Translations under genes and position numbers: made by a program
Shown here: piece after piece, positions 26,844-38,216 of the stretch
Numbering within the stretch: position 1 is the stretch's first letter
Layout: each line of letters starts with the position of its first letter
NCBI RefSeq assembly: GCF_019803445.1
Contig: NZ_CP081844.1
Span: forward strand, 3,174,501 to 3,238,500
Length of the DNA: 64,000 bases
DNA from: Caenibius sp. WL
Lineage (GTDB): Bacteria > Pseudomonadota > Alphaproteobacteria > Sphingomonadales > Sphingomonadaceae
Direction of reading: 5' to 3'
Notes under the pieces: model-generated
The model's database searches: none
Told to the model about the DNA's origin: nothing
The model's input: the letters and a program-made list of their open reading frames with translations, nothing else

Positions 26844-27860
26844 ATGATGTCCAACCCTCCCGGCCCCACGCTTCTCGGCGTCGATGTCTTTTTCGTCGGC
26901 ACGATCCTCAGCGGTATCGCCGCCCTAGCGGTGCTGTTCGCGATCTACACCGCCATTTCCGTGCGCGATCCGATGGCCAGGCGGGTCAAGGCGCTCAATC
27001 AGCGGCGCGACGAACTCAAGGCCGGGATCGTGGCCGGGCCGGCCAAGAAACGCATCAGCATCGTCCGCAAGAGCGAAACGACCGACCGGATGCGCACCAC
27101 GCTGGAAGGGCTGAAAGTCCTCCAGGATGCCGAACTCAAGAAAGCGCAGCAAAAGCTGGCGCAAGCCGGTATCCGCAACAAGGAAATGGCCATCGTGGTG
27201 ATTTTCGCCCGCCTGGTCACCCCGGTCACGTTCGGGCTGCTGGCCCTGTTCCTGTTCTATTTTTCGGACATGTTCCCCGACTGGGGCGCGCTGAAGCGCT
27301 TCGGGGCTTTCGCGGTGACGCTTCTCGCCTCTTACAAGGCGCCCGACATCTTCGTGCAGAATCTGATCTCGCGCCGCACCGACGCGATCCGCAAGGGATT
27401 GCCCGATGCGCTGGACCTGCTGGTGATCTGCGCCGAAGCGGGACTCACCGTCGATGCCGCTTTCAACCGCGTGGCGAAGGAACTGGGCCGGGCCTATCCC
27501 GAACTGGCCGACGAATTCACGCTGACCGGGATCGAACTGTCGTTCCTCACCGAACGCAAGATGGCGTTCAACAACCTCGCCTATCGCATCGATCTCGACG
27601 CGATCCGCGGGGTGGTGACGACGATGATCCAGACCGAACGCTACGGCACGCCGCTGGCGTCCGCCTTGCGCGTGCTTTCTGCCGAATTCCGCAATCAGCG
27701 GATGATGCGGGCCGAGGAAAAGGCGGCGCGCCTGCCCGCCATCATGACGATACCGCTGATCCTGTTCATCCTGCCGACCTTGTTCGTCGTCATTCTGGGG
27801 CCGGCGGCCTGTTCGATCGTCGATGCCTTCGGCGGGGGCGGTCCCGGCCACAACGGGTAA
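26844..27860 (+). CDS. tadC: TadC, inner-membrane platform protein of the Tad pilus
   Basis: TadC is the second platform protein. The 338-aa product has a start helix (about 13-33), two central helices (about 115-155), the T2SSF domain (about 175-300, LPDALDLLVICAEAGLTVDA) and a final helix near the C-terminus. The motif TERYGTPLASALRVLSAEFR is typical. It is the last gene of the operon; a strong bidirectional terminator follows within 30 bases. No tadD, tadE, tadG or flp gene is present after it. Confidence 0.94.
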   Translation: MMSNPPGPTLLGVDVFFVGTILSGIAALAVLFAIYTAISVRDPMARRVKALNQRRDELKAGIVAGPAKKRISIVRKSETTDRMRTTLEGLKVLQDAELKKAQQKLAQAGIRNKEMAIVVIFARLVTPVTFGLLALFLFYFSDMFPDWGALKRFGAFAVTLLASYKAPDIFVQNLISRRTDAIRKGLPDALDLLVICAEAGLTVDAAFNRVAKELGRAYPELADEFTLTGIELSFLTERKMAFNNLAYRIDLDAIRGVVTTMIQTERYGTPLASALRVLSAEFRNQRMMRAEEKAARLPAIMTIPLILFILPTLFVVILGPAACSIVDAFGGGGPGHNG

Positions 27861-27885
27861 GGCGCGCCCACCCGCCTCCTTCAAC

Positions 27886-27918
27886 CAAGGCCCCGCCGCG
27901 ATCCGCGACGGGGCCTTG
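27886..27918. terminator. Bidirectional terminator between tadC and clpB
   Basis: CAAGGCCCCGCCGCG and CGCGACGGGGCCTTG pair over 15 positions with one mismatch around an ATC loop. The stem lies between two convergent genes and can serve both. T-runs are short. Confidence 0.75.
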
Positions 27919-27931
27919 TCCTTTCACCGTA

Positions 27932-30511
<2,580 letters not shown>

Positions 30512-30540
30512 GAGATGTCCCTCAAAGCCTTACGGGCAAA

Positions 30541-30568
30541 AGATAGTGTTGCCCCTTTGCAACACAAG
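30541..30568 (-). promoter_or_regulatory. Candidate RpoH (sigma-32) promoter of clpB
   Basis: On the minus strand CTTGTG (30568-30563) is followed after 16 bases by CTATCT (30546-30541), close to the alphaproteobacterial RpoH pattern CTTGAA with CYTATNT. It lies 30 bases before the clpB ATG. The spacer contains a perfect inverted repeat TGTTGC-N6-GCAACA (30547-30564), which may be an operator or a weak terminator for trmL. Confidence 0.5.
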
Positions 30569-30576
30569 GACATGGA

Positions 30577-31035
30577 TCAAAATTTTCCGCGCAAGGCCTC
30601 GTAAGCGGCGACCGCCACCGTATTGGAGAGATTGAGCGAGCGGATATGGGTGGACCGCATCGGCAAACGCACCATGCGATGGGCCAGCGGCTCCGCAATC
30701 GCGGCAGGCAGACCTTTCGTCTCGCACCCGAAAACGAGATAGGTGTCGTCGGGATAATCGGGCTCGTCAAACCTGCGCGCGCCGTATTCCTCGAACAGGA
30801 ACAACTGGTCTTCGCGCGGGGCGCGTTCGGCGAGGAACGCGTCCCAACTGTCGTATTCGGTCAGCCGCACATGCTGCCAGTAATCCAGCCCGGCGCGCTT
30901 CAGGTGCTTGTCCGACAGTTCGAAGCCATAGGGCCGGATCAGCACCAGTTCGAGGTCGAGCGCCACGCATGTGCGCCCGACCGCCCCGGTGTTGTGCGGG
31001 ATTTCCGGGTGGACGAGAACCACCGCCACGGACAT
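30577..31035 (-). CDS. trmL: TrmL, tRNA (cytidine/uridine-34-2'-O)-methyltransferase
   Basis: TrmL methylates the wobble base ribose of tRNA-Leu. The 152-aa product has the minimal SPOUT fold without extra domains: HPEIPHNTGAVGRTCVALD near the N-terminus, and the knot region YLVFGCETKGLPAAI and RSLNLSNTVAVAAYEAL at the C-terminus. Length and motifs match TrmL rather than the longer TrmH. It lies between gatB and clpB on the same strand, 26 bases after gatB begins to be separated from it. Confidence 0.94.
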   Translation of the reverse strand: MSVAVVLVHPEIPHNTGAVGRTCVALDLELVLIRPYGFELSDKHLKRAGLDYWQHVRLTEYDSWDAFLAERAPREDQLFLFEEYGARRFDEPDYPDDTYLVFGCETKGLPAAIAEPLAHRMVRLPMRSTHIRSLNLSNTVAVAAYEALRGKF

Positions 31036-31061
31036 GCAGCGCCGCCCTCGTCCAGCCGGGT

Positions 31062-32639
31062 TTACGCCAGCTTCTGCTTGAGAATCTGGTTCACCACCTG
31101 CGGGTTGGCCTTGCCCTGCATGGCTTTCATCGTCTGGCCGACGAAGAAGCCGAACAGCGCTTCCTTGCCGCCCCGGTACTGTTCGACCTTGTCGGCATTG
31201 GCGGCGAGGATTTCGTCCACTTTCGCCTCGATGGCGCCGGTGTCGCTTTCCTGCTTGAGCCCTTCCCGCTCGACGATGGCGGCCGCGCCGTCACCAGTTT
31301 CCAGCATCTTTTCCAGCACCTGCTTGGCGATGGAGCCGGAAATCGTGCCGTCGCCCACCAGTGCGAGCAGTTCCGCCCCCGCCTCGGGGGTCACCGGGCT
31401 TTCCTCCAGCGAGGTACCAAGCTTGTTCAGCGCGCCGAACAGTTCGGAAATCAGCCAGTTGCTCGCCTGCTTGGCGACATCCGCCTCGCTTTTGCCCTGC
31501 GCCCTGGCCGTGGCCGCCAGCAGCGCTTCGAACCACTTCGCCGTATCGACTTCCGCCGTCAGCACGCCCGCGTTGTAGGCCGACAGGCCGAGCGTGGTTT
31601 CATAGCGCGCCCGCTTGGCATCGGGCAGTTCCGGCAGGCTGGCGCGGCATTCTTCGAGGAACGCGTCGTCAAGCTCCAGCGGCAGCAGATCGGGATCGGG
31701 GAAGTAGCGGTAATCGTGCGCGTCTTCCTTGCTGCGCATCGAACGCGTCGACCCGCTGTCGGGATCGAACAGGCGGGTTTCCTGCACCACCGTGCCGCCC
31801 GCTTCGAGCAGATCGACCTGACGGTTCGCCTCATGCTCGATCGTTTGCATCACGAACCGTACGGAATTGACGTTCTTGGTTTCGGTGCGGGTGCCGAATT
31901 CCTCGCCCGGGCGGCGCACGGACACGTTCACGTCCGCGCGCATGGAACCCTGATCCATGTTGCCGTCGCACGAACCGACATAGCGCAGGATTGTCCGCAA
32001 CTTGGACAGATAGGCCCCGGCTTCGGCCGGCGAGCGCATATCCGGGCGGCTGACGATTTCCATCAGCGCCACGCCCGACCGGTTGAGATCGACATAGGAC
32101 ATCGTCGGGTGCTGATCGTGCATCAGCTTGCCCGCATCCTGTTCCACATGGATGCGTTCGATCCCGATGGTCTTGGTGCTGCCTTCGGGGTTCTTGTCAT
32201 CCAGCGTGATGTCGATCGCGCCCTCGCCCACCAGCGGGTGGTAGAGCTGGCTGATCTGATAGCCCTGCGGCAGATCGGCGTAGAAGTAGTTCTTGCGATC
32301 GAACCGGCTCCACTTGTTGATCTGCGCATTGATCGCCATGCCGGTGCGCACCGCCTGGCGGATGCATTCCCGGTTCGGCACGGGCAGCATGCCGGGCATC
32401 GCCGCATCGATCAGGCTGACCTGCGAATTGGGCTCCGCCCCGAACGCGGTGGCCGCGCCCGAAAACAGCTTGGCCTGGCTGGTGACCTGGGCATGCACTT
32501 CGAGGCCGATCACGACCTCCCAATCCCCGGTGGCACCGCGGATAACATAGCGACCTTCACGATCATGAAGGCTCAGCGAAGCGTCACCACCGGCGACCTT
32601 AAGCTTTCCGCCTTCCGTTTTAAGAGTATGGTCTGTCAT
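31062..32639 (-). CDS. gatB: GatB, Asp/Glu-tRNA amidotransferase subunit B
   Basis: GatB binds mischarged Glu-tRNA-Gln or Asp-tRNA-Asn and activates it for amidation. The 525-aa product has the signature [20 protein letters not shown] (near residue 40), the cradle domain with [12 protein letters not shown] and the [10 protein letters not shown] motif, and the C-terminal YqeY-like tail (about 380-525). The N-terminus is about 35 residues longer than usual. The start at 32639 leaves one base after the gatA stop, so gatC-gatA-gatB is a continuous unit. Confidence 0.96.
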   Translation of the reverse strand: MTDHTLKTEGGKLKVAGGDASLSLHDREGRYVIRGATGDWEVVIGLEVHAQVTSQAKLFSGAATAFGAEPNSQVSLIDAAMPGMLPVPNRECIRQAVRTGMAINAQINKWSRFDRKNYFYADLPQGYQISQLYHPLVGEGAIDITLDDKNPEGSTKTIGIERIHVEQDAGKLMHDQHPTMSYVDLNRSGVALMEIVSRPDMRSPAEAGAYLSKLRTILRYVGSCDGNMDQGSMRADVNVSVRRPGEEFGTRTETKNVNSVRFVMQTIEHEANRQVDLLEAGGTVVQETRLFDPDSGSTRSMRSKEDAHDYRYFPDPDLLPLELDDAFLEECRASLPELPDAKRARYETTLGLSAYNAGVLTAEVDTAKWFEALLAATARAQGKSEADVAKQASNWLISELFGALNKLGTSLEESPVTPEAGAELLALVGDGTISGSIAKQVLEKMLETGDGAAAIVEREGLKQESDTGAIEAKVDEILAANADKVEQYRGGKEALFGFFVGQTMKAMQGKANPQVVNQILKQKLA

Positions 32640-32640
32640 C

Positions 32641-34125
32641 TTACCACCACTTTTCCGGCTTGGCCGTGAACCCTGCGCGCTGCTCGATCGCAAGGCCCGC
32701 ATTGAGCACGCCCTGTTCGTCGAACGCATTGCCGATGATCTGCAGCCCGAGCGGCAGACCTTCGCTGTTGAGCCCCGCCGGGACCGACATCGCCGGAAGC
32801 CCGGCCAGGCTGGCGGGGACGGAGAACACGTCGTTCAGGTACATTTCCAGCGGATCGCCCGACTTTTCGCCCAGTGCGAACGCCGCCGTCGGCGCCGTCG
32901 GTGCGAGAATCACATCGCACTGCGTGAATGCGTTGCGGAAATCCTGGGCGATCAACGCGCGGACTTTCTGCGCCTGGGTATAGTAGGCATCGTAGAACCC
33001 GGCCGAAAGCACATAAGTGCCGATCAGGATGCGGCGCTTCACTTCCGGGCCGAAGCCCGCCGCGCGGGTGGCCGCATACATATCCTGCAGGCCCGCCCCT
33101 TCGGGCAGATCGCGCAGGCCGTACCGCACGCCATCGTAACGGGCGAGATTGGAAGACGCTTCCGCCGGAGCGATGATGTAATAGGTCGGCAGCGCATACC
33201 GGGTGTGCGGCAGCGAGATATCAACGATTTCCGCCCCCGCATCCTTCAGCCAGGCAATGCCCTGTTCCCAGCTCGCCACCACTTCGGCGTCCATCCCGTC
33301 CATGCGGTATTCACGCGGGATGCCGACCTTCTTGCCTTTCATATCGGCGGAAAGCCCGGCCTCCCACTGCGGCACCGGCAGATCGAGACTGGTCGAATCC
33401 TTGGGATCGAACCCGGCCATGGTTTCGAGCATGATCGCGCAATCGCGCACGTCGCGCGCCATCGGGCCCGCCTGATCGAGCGAACTGGCGAACGCGACGA
33501 TCCCCCACCGGCTGCACCGGCCATAGGTCGGCTTGATCCCGGAAATTCCGGTGAACGCGGCGGGCTGGCGGATCGAACCGCCGGTATCCGTGCCCGTGGC
33601 GGCAGGGCACAGGCGCGCGGCCACCGCCGCCGAACTGCCGCCCGATGACCCGCCCGGGGCCAGCGGCGCGTTGCCGCCGTCCTTGCGCCGCCAGGGCGAG
33701 ATCACATTGCCGAAATAGCTGGTTTCGTTGGACGAACCCATCGCGAACTGATCGAGATTGAGCTTGCCCAGCATCCCCGCGCCCGCATCCCACAGCTTCT
33801 GCGAGACGGTGCTTTCATAGACCGGGTTGAACCCTTCGAGGATATGCGAAGCCGCCGTGGTCTGCACGCCCTGCGTGGCGAACAGATCCTTCATTCCGAT
33901 CGGCACGCCGGCCATCCGGCCCAGCGGCTTGCCCGCCGCGCGGTCGGCATCGACTTTGGCGGCGGCTTCCAGCGCCTTCTCCGGCGTGGCTACGATGAAG
34001 GCGTTCAGTTCGCCCGCCGCGGCGACATTGGCGTTGAAAGCTTCCGCCACTTCACGCGCGGAAAAATCGCCCTTGGTCACGCCATCGCGGATGGCGGCGA
34101 CGCCCAGTTCAGTCACATCAGTCAT
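32641..34125 (-). CDS. gatA: GatA, Asp/Glu-tRNA amidotransferase subunit A
   Basis: GatA is the glutaminase subunit that supplies ammonia. The 494-aa amidase-signature protein has the Ser-cisSer-Lys triad in place: Lys in [14 protein letters not shown] (about residue 79), the [20 protein letters not shown] signature (about 155-174) and [12 protein letters not shown] with the nucleophilic serine. It overlaps gatC by one base (TAATG). Presence of GatCAB suggests that the organism makes Gln-tRNA or Asn-tRNA by transamidation, as most alphaproteobacteria do. Confidence 0.97.
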   Translation of the reverse strand: MTDVTELGVAAIRDGVTKGDFSAREVAEAFNANVAAAGELNAFIVATPEKALEAAAKVDADRAAGKPLGRMAGVPIGMKDLFATQGVQTTAASHILEGFNPVYESTVSQKLWDAGAGMLGKLNLDQFAMGSSNETSYFGNVISPWRRKDGGNAPLAPGGSSGGSSAAVAARLCPAATGTDTGGSIRQPAAFTGISGIKPTYGRCSRWGIVAFASSLDQAGPMARDVRDCAIMLETMAGFDPKDSTSLDLPVPQWEAGLSADMKGKKVGIPREYRMDGMDAEVVASWEQGIAWLKDAGAEIVDISLPHTRYALPTYYIIAPAEASSNLARYDGVRYGLRDLPEGAGLQDMYAATRAAGFGPEVKRRILIGTYVLSAGFYDAYYTQAQKVRALIAQDFRNAFTQCDVILAPTAPTAAFALGEKSGDPLEMYLNDVFSVPASLAGLPAMSVPAGLNSEGLPLGLQIIGNAFDEQGVLNAGLAIEQRAGFTAKPEKWW

Positions 34126-34427
34126 TATTCGATCACCTTGGGCACGCCGAAGAAGCCGTGTTCGGCCGCCGGAGCATTGGCCAGAACCGCATCCCGCTTG
34201 CCGCCGCCAGTCAGCGGATCGGCATCGACCACATCATCGCGCAGGCGCAGCGTGTTGGGAATGACGGCGGTCATCGGTTCGATACCGGTCACATCCACTT
34301 CGCCCAGCTGCTCGACCCATTCGAGAATCTGGTTGAGCTCGGGCACCATGGCCTCCAGCTCGGCATCGCTGACCTTGATCCGGGCCAGCGAGGCGATCTT
34401 GGCCACGGTGGCTTTATCGACGGACAT
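34125..34427 (-). CDS. gatC: GatC, Asp/Glu-tRNA amidotransferase subunit C
   Basis: GatC is the small belt that holds GatA and GatB together. The 100-aa product starts [19 protein letters not shown], followed by [20 protein letters not shown], and ends in FFGVPKVIE, all conserved in the family. The start at 34427 is preferred to the ATG at 34454 because the family begins at the AKIASLARI helix. It is the first gene of gatCAB. Confidence 0.95.
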   Translation of the reverse strand: MSVDKATVAKIASLARIKVSDAELEAMVPELNQILEWVEQLGEVDVTGIEPMTAVIPNTLRLRDDVVDADPLTGGGKRDAVLANAPAAEHGFFGVPKVIE

Positions 34428-34480
34428 AAGCGCCCCTTTGCAACTGAAATCCAAGCGTCTCCCCCGGAAGGGAAACGCGT

Positions 34481-35035
34481 TTAACGCGCGGGCTGCGGTG
34501 CGGGCTGACCGCCCTGGGCCTGCTGCATCATTTGCTGGAACATCCCCAGGCGGCTTTCGAAATCCGCCTGCGACATGAAATCGACCAGTTCGATCTCGAA
34601 CGTCAGATCGGTGTTCGGCGGGATCGGCGCGCCCGGCGGCGGCGTGGCGCCGTATGCCTTTTCAGCCGGAATTTCGAGGCGGTACTTGCCGCCCTTCTTC
34701 ATTTTCAGCGCGCCTTCGCGGAAGCCGGGAACCATCTGCGCCAGCGGCAGGGGCTGCCCGGCCGGAAACACGCCCTGAATCGGCAGTTGCACGTCCTTGC
34801 CTTCATCGAACACGGTGCCGTTGGGCAGCTTGCCGACATAGCGGGCGAAAATCACGTCGTCGGCCTTGGGGCTCTCGCCCTTGCCCGCGACCAGTTCCAC
34901 GATTTCGACGCCGTGCGGCACCGAAGCCCAGGCGAGCCCGGCGCCAGCCAGCGCAACGGCGGCCACACCGACCCACAGCTTGGTCAGAGAGCCCTTCCTG
35001 ATGGGCAGAATCGGAACGCGGGTGATCTCGGTCAT
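34481..35035 (-). CDS. FKBP-type peptidyl-prolyl isomerase, membrane-anchored
   Basis: This isomerase helps fold proteins in the periplasm. From ATG 35035 the product is 184 aa, with a cytoplasmic N-terminus, one signal-anchor helix ([18 protein letters not shown], about 20-37) and a single FKBP domain (about 58-150) that includes [40 protein letters not shown] and FEIELVDF. A Met/Gln-rich tail follows. It lacks the N-terminal dimerisation domain of Mip/FkpA. It sits 53 bases upstream of gatC and after rpsU. Confidence 0.92.
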   Translation of the reverse strand: MTEITRVPILPIRKGSLTKLWVGVAAVALAGAGLAWASVPHGVEIVELVAGKGESPKADDVIFARYVGKLPNGTVFDEGKDVQLPIQGVFPAGQPLPLAQMVPGFREGALKMKKGGKYRLEIPAEKAYGATPPPGAPIPPNTDLTFEIELVDFMSQADFESRLGMFQQMMQQAQGGQPAPQPAR

Positions 35036-35090
35036 CGAACAAAATCCTTCAAAGGCAACCCAGCCGGCAGATTGAGACCTGAAAGCAAAA

Positions 35091-35114
35091 GGGCGCGGAA
35101 ACGAATCCGCGCCC
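35091..35114 (-). terminator. Rho-independent terminator after rpsU
   Basis: On the minus strand GGGCGCGGA pairs with TCCGCGCCC around TTCGTT, followed by TTTTGCTTTC. It lies about 40 bases after the rpsU stop and separates rpsU from the FKBP gene. Confidence 0.9.
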
Positions 35115-35155
35115 TCTTGGCTTATCAAGCAGTGACGATCAAGCTTTTGCCAAGC

Positions 35156-35362
35156 TTACTTGGCGCCGTCACGCTCCATCCGCTTGCGTTCGAGCTTGCG
35201 GGCGCGACGCACGGCAGCCGCTTTTTCGCGGGCGCGCTTCTCGCTGGGCTTTTCGTAGTGGCGGCGCAGCTTCATTTCGCGATAGACACCTTCCCGCTGC
35301 AGCTTCTTCTTGAGCGCGCGGAGAGCCTGGTCGACGTTGTTATCGCGAACGATGATCTGCAT
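35156..35362 (-). CDS. rpsU: Ribosomal protein S21
   Basis: S21 is a small basic protein of the 30S platform, near the anti-Shine-Dalgarno sequence. The 68-aa product has the full family sequence from [20 protein letters not shown] to the Arg/Lys-rich tail ending DGAK. It is monocistronic, with its own terminator, and diverges from crcB across 244 bases in which no other gene is seen. Confidence 0.98.
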   Translation of the reverse strand: MQIIVRDNNVDQALRALKKKLQREGVYREMKLRRHYEKPSEKRAREKAAAVRRARKLERKRMERDGAK

Positions 35363-35606
35363 AAACTTTCGATACCTCGACAGCTAATGGGCGACTGCCC
35401 ACAGCGTGGGTAAGGCCTCCCTAAATCAAGAGAATATGGTGCCGAATCCCTGATAGGACCGGCGCGATTGCGGGTGCCCCTAACCAAATCCCGGCAAATT
35501 GGCAAGAGATTCGCGCAGCTATCCGCGCCTGCCTTCCGCCGACCGTGTCTTCACGGGGCAAGCAAGCCGCTTCCCCCCGCGCCAAACGGCGGCTAAGGCA
35601 AGCGCC

Positions 35607-36014
35607 ATGACACCGCCATCCCCTCTTCTGGCCTCGCTCTATGTCGCTCTCGGCGGCGGTGCGGGATCCTTGCTACGCTACCAGTCGGGCAGGCTGATGA
35701 CCCACTGGCTCGGCCCGCAGACCGTCACCGCCTTTCCCTGGGCCACGCTCAGCGTCAATCTGGTGGGCAGCATGGCCATGGGCCTGCTCGCCGGGTTTCT
35801 CGCCCGCCACGGCACCGGCGGCGAAGTGTGGCGCTTGCTGATCGGCGTCGGGCTGCTGGGCGGCTTCACCACATTCTCCGCATTCAGCCTTGAAATGATG
35901 CTGCTGATCGAACGCGGGCAACCCGCTCTTGCGCTGACTTACGCCGCCGTTTCGCTCTTTGCCGGGCTCACCGCGCTGTATATCGGCATGATCGTGATGC
36001 GGGTGGCGGGATGA
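35607..36014 (+). CDS. crcB: CrcB/FluC fluoride ion channel
   Basis: FluC is a small dimeric channel that lets fluoride leave the cell. The 135-aa product has four hydrophobic helices and the family motifs GGGAGSLLRYQSGR (about 15-28), SVNLVGSMAMGLLAGF with the conserved Asn, and GLLGGFTTFSAFSLE with the phenylalanine box. A fluoride riboswitch was looked for upstream and not seen. The start at 35607 is chosen because the helix begins there. Its stop overlaps the next start by four bases (ATGA). Confidence 0.94.
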   Translation: MTPPSPLLASLYVALGGGAGSLLRYQSGRLMTHWLGPQTVTAFPWATLSVNLVGSMAMGLLAGFLARHGTGGEVWRLLIGVGLLGGFTTFSAFSLEMMLLIERGQPALALTYAAVSLFAGLTALYIGMIVMRVAG

Positions 36015-37258
36015 AGCCGATTACCCCTTCGGACGAAGTCCGCCAGTTCACTGTCGGCCATGACGATGACGGTATCCGGCTGGACCGCTGGTTCAAGCGG
36101 CACTTGCCGCAAGTCGGCTTCGCTACCGTGTCGCGCTGGGCGCGCACCGGGCAGATTCGCGTCGATGGCAAGCGCACCAAGCCGGAAGACCGGCTGGAAG
36201 CCGGGCAAGTGCTGCGCATTCCGCCGGGTGGCACCACACCCACCGGTAAGGCGCAGCCCACCCGCCGCGAACTGACCGAGGACGAACTCGCCGCCGCCGA
36301 TGCCATGGTCATCCATCAGGACAAGGCGGCCATCGTTCTCAACAAGCCGCCCGGCCTCGCCACGCAGGGCGGCACCAAGACGACCAGCCATGTCGATGGT
36401 CTGCTCGATGCTTTCGCCCCCGATGGTCCGCGCCCGCGCCTTGTCCATCGGCTCGACAAGGATACCTCGGGCGTTCTTCTTGTCGCCCGCACGCCGGGCA
36501 GCGCGGCCTTCTTTTCCAAGCGCTTTTCCGGCCGTTCGGCGAAGAAGATCTATTGGGCGCTGGTGGTCGGCGTGCCCGAAATCGCCGAAGGGATGATCGA
36601 GGCACCGATTGCCAAGCAGCCCGGCACCGGTGGCGAGAAGATGCACGTCGACACCGAAAATGGCCAAGCCGCCAAGACCCGCTATCGCGTGGTCGATCGC
36701 GCGGGCAACCGCGCCGCATGGGTCGAACTGCAACCGCTGACCGGGCGCACCCACCAGTTGCGCGTGCATCTGGCCGCCATCGGCCACCCGATCGTGGGCG
36801 ATGGCAAATATGGCGGGCAGGATGCGTTCCTTACCGGCAGCATCAGCCGCAAGATGCATCTCCACGCCCGGCGGCTGATTATCGAACATCCGGACGGCGC
36901 CCCGCTGGACGTGACAGCGGACCTGCCCGAACATTTCGCCGCCAGCATGAACCAGCTCGGATTCGACGAAGGGCTGAGCGATGCCGGTGCGGGTTTCGGC
37001 GTGCTGGAAGACACCGCCCCGCGCACGCGCGACACGAAGAAAGCCGCCGCCAAGGCCCACGCCAAGCAATACCGCAAGGAACGGCGCGGCGAACGGCGCC
37101 GGCGGGCCGATTCCGCCCAGCCCTCGTCCACACGCGGGGCCAAGTCGCGTAGCGCCGGCAAGGCACCGGCCGGAGGCAAGGCACGCCCCGCCAGCGGCGG
37201 CCGTGCAACCGGACGGCCCACCGGCAAACGCCCGACCGGCGGTCCCAAGAAGCGCTGA
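36011..37258 (+). CDS. RluA-family 23S rRNA pseudouridine synthase (RluC-like) with long basic tail
   Basis: The 415-aa product has an N-terminal S4 RNA-binding domain (about 15-75, RLDRWFKRHLPQVGFATVSR), and the pseudouridine synthase core (about 95-320) with the catalytic motif LVHRLDKDTSGVLLVAR and TGRTHQLRVHLAAIGHPIVG. It is probably RluC (positions 955, 2504 and 2580 in E. coli), but the site specificity is inferred. Residues from about 335 to 415 form a low-complexity tail in which about one third is Lys or Arg with almost no acidic residues, absent from E. coli RluC. It is coupled to crcB upstream and to the 26-codon remnant downstream. Confidence 0.9.
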   Translation: MKPITPSDEVRQFTVGHDDDGIRLDRWFKRHLPQVGFATVSRWARTGQIRVDGKRTKPEDRLEAGQVLRIPPGGTTPTGKAQPTRRELTEDELAAADAMVIHQDKAAIVLNKPPGLATQGGTKTTSHVDGLLDAFAPDGPRPRLVHRLDKDTSGVLLVARTPGSAAFFSKRFSGRSAKKIYWALVVGVPEIAEGMIEAPIAKQPGTGGEKMHVDTENGQAAKTRYRVVDRAGNRAAWVELQPLTGRTHQLRVHLAAIGHPIVGDGKYGGQDAFLTGSISRKMHLHARRLIIEHPDGAPLDVTADLPEHFAASMNQLGFDEGLSDAGAGFGVLEDTAPRTRDTKKAAAKAHAKQYRKERRGERRRRADSAQPSSTRGAKSRSAGKAPAGGKARPASGGRATGRPTGKRPTGGPKKR

Positions 37259-37338
37259 TGCACCCCAATCCCGCCTTCCGCTACGATGACCGAGCCCTGC
37301 TCGAAACGTTGATCGATCAGATCGGAGACGCGGCATGA
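37258..37338 (+). pseudogene. 26-codon remnant of a PaiB-like FMN-binding regulator gene
   Basis: The small frame starts MHPNPAFRYDDRALLETLID and stops after 26 codons. This resembles the first residues of FMN-binding negative transcriptional regulators (PaiB family, about 200 aa), which start MHPNPAFR and go on into a flavin-binding barrel. Everything after residue 26 is missing. The start overlaps the synthase stop (TGATG) and the stop overlaps the HAD start (ATGA), so the deletion left both junctions coupled. The identification rests on the N-terminal pattern remembered for the family, with no alignment run. Confidence 0.5.
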
Positions 37339-37997
37339 GCACCGCCCCGATCCGCCTTGCCGTGTTCGATTGCGATGGCACGCTGGTGGATGGCCAAGCG
37401 GATATCTGCGCGGCGATGGAAGCGGCATTTGCCGAACACGGCCTACCCGCGCCCGAACGTCACGCGATCCGGCGCATTGTCGGCCTCAGCCTCCCGGTCG
37501 CCATGCGCAGACTGGTGCCGGAAGCCGATGCATCGCTGCTGCATGCGGCTTGCGACAGCTACAAGCTGGCGTTCCGCACGATGCGCGAACGGGGGCAATT
37601 GTCCGAACCGCTGTTTCCCGGCATTGCCCCGCTGCTCGATCACCTCGCCACGTCCGGCTGGCACCTTGGCGTGGCCACCGGGAAATCGGACCGGGGATTG
37701 CGCAATGTGCTGGCCGTCCACGGGCTGTCCGATCACTTCGTGACTTTGCAGACGGCGGATCGCCACCCGTCCAAGCCACATCCGGCCATGCTGGATGCCG
37801 CGCTGGCCGAAGCCTGCGCCCTGCCGGGCGACAGCGTGATGATCGGCGACACCACCTATGACATTGCCATGGCGGTGGCCGCCGGGGTTCGCGCCATCGG
37901 CGTGGCCTGGGGCTATCACGAAGCGGACGAACTGTTTGCCGCAGGCGCCGACGCCGTGGCCCAGACGCCTGACGAATTGCAGGACCTGCTCGCATGA
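37335..37997 (+). CDS. HAD-family phosphatase (phosphoglycolate phosphatase-like)
   Basis: This 220-aa HAD-IA hydrolase has the four HAD motifs: nucleophile FDCDGTLVDG (about 10-19), the threonine of GVATGKSDRG, the lysine in HPSKPHPAML and the acidic MIGDTTYDIAMA. A helical C1 cap lies between motifs I and II. The substrate is unknown; Gph and PpaX relatives look alike. The start overlaps the end of the PaiB-like remnant by four bases, and its stop overlaps the start of the next gene in the same way. Confidence 0.9.
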   Translation: MSTAPIRLAVFDCDGTLVDGQADICAAMEAAFAEHGLPAPERHAIRRIVGLSLPVAMRRLVPEADASLLHAACDSYKLAFRTMRERGQLSEPLFPGIAPLLDHLATSGWHLGVATGKSDRGLRNVLAVHGLSDHFVTLQTADRHPSKPHPAMLDAALAEACALPGDSVMIGDTTYDIAMAVAAGVRAIGVAWGYHEADELFAAGADAVAQTPDELQDLLA

Positions 37998-38203
37998 ACG
38001 GCGATCCCGCCCGCGCCCGCTTCTTCGCGATGCAGGCCATGCGGCTGGGCGGCCTGATGATGGTGATCGCCGCGCTGCTGGGCCTGAATGGCGTCCTGCC
38101 CGTTCCTCCGGTCGCCGCCTGGCCCCTGCTGATTGTGGGGCTGATCGAGATTTTCGTAATCCCGCAAATCCTCGCCCGCCACTGGCGCACTATCGACGAA
38201 TGA
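37994..38203 (+). CDS. Small two-helix membrane protein, unknown function
   Basis: The 69-aa product has two hydrophobic segments (about 18-33, LGGLMMVIAALLGLNG, and 41-57, AWPLLIVGLIEIFVIPQ) separated by a short proline-rich turn. The ends are polar. It overlaps the HAD gene by four bases and is followed by the ATP12 gene after 13 bases, which supports real translation. No family name can be given. Confidence 0.8.
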   Translation: MNGDPARARFFAMQAMRLGGLMMVIAALLGLNGVLPVPPVAAWPLLIVGLIEIFVIPQILARHWRTIDE

Positions 38204-38216
38204 CGCACGAGACGGC

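Noticed and set aside
35499-35606. Possible fluoride riboswitch upstream of crcB
   Set aside because: The conserved riboswitch core could not be found; crcB proteins often occur without it in this group.
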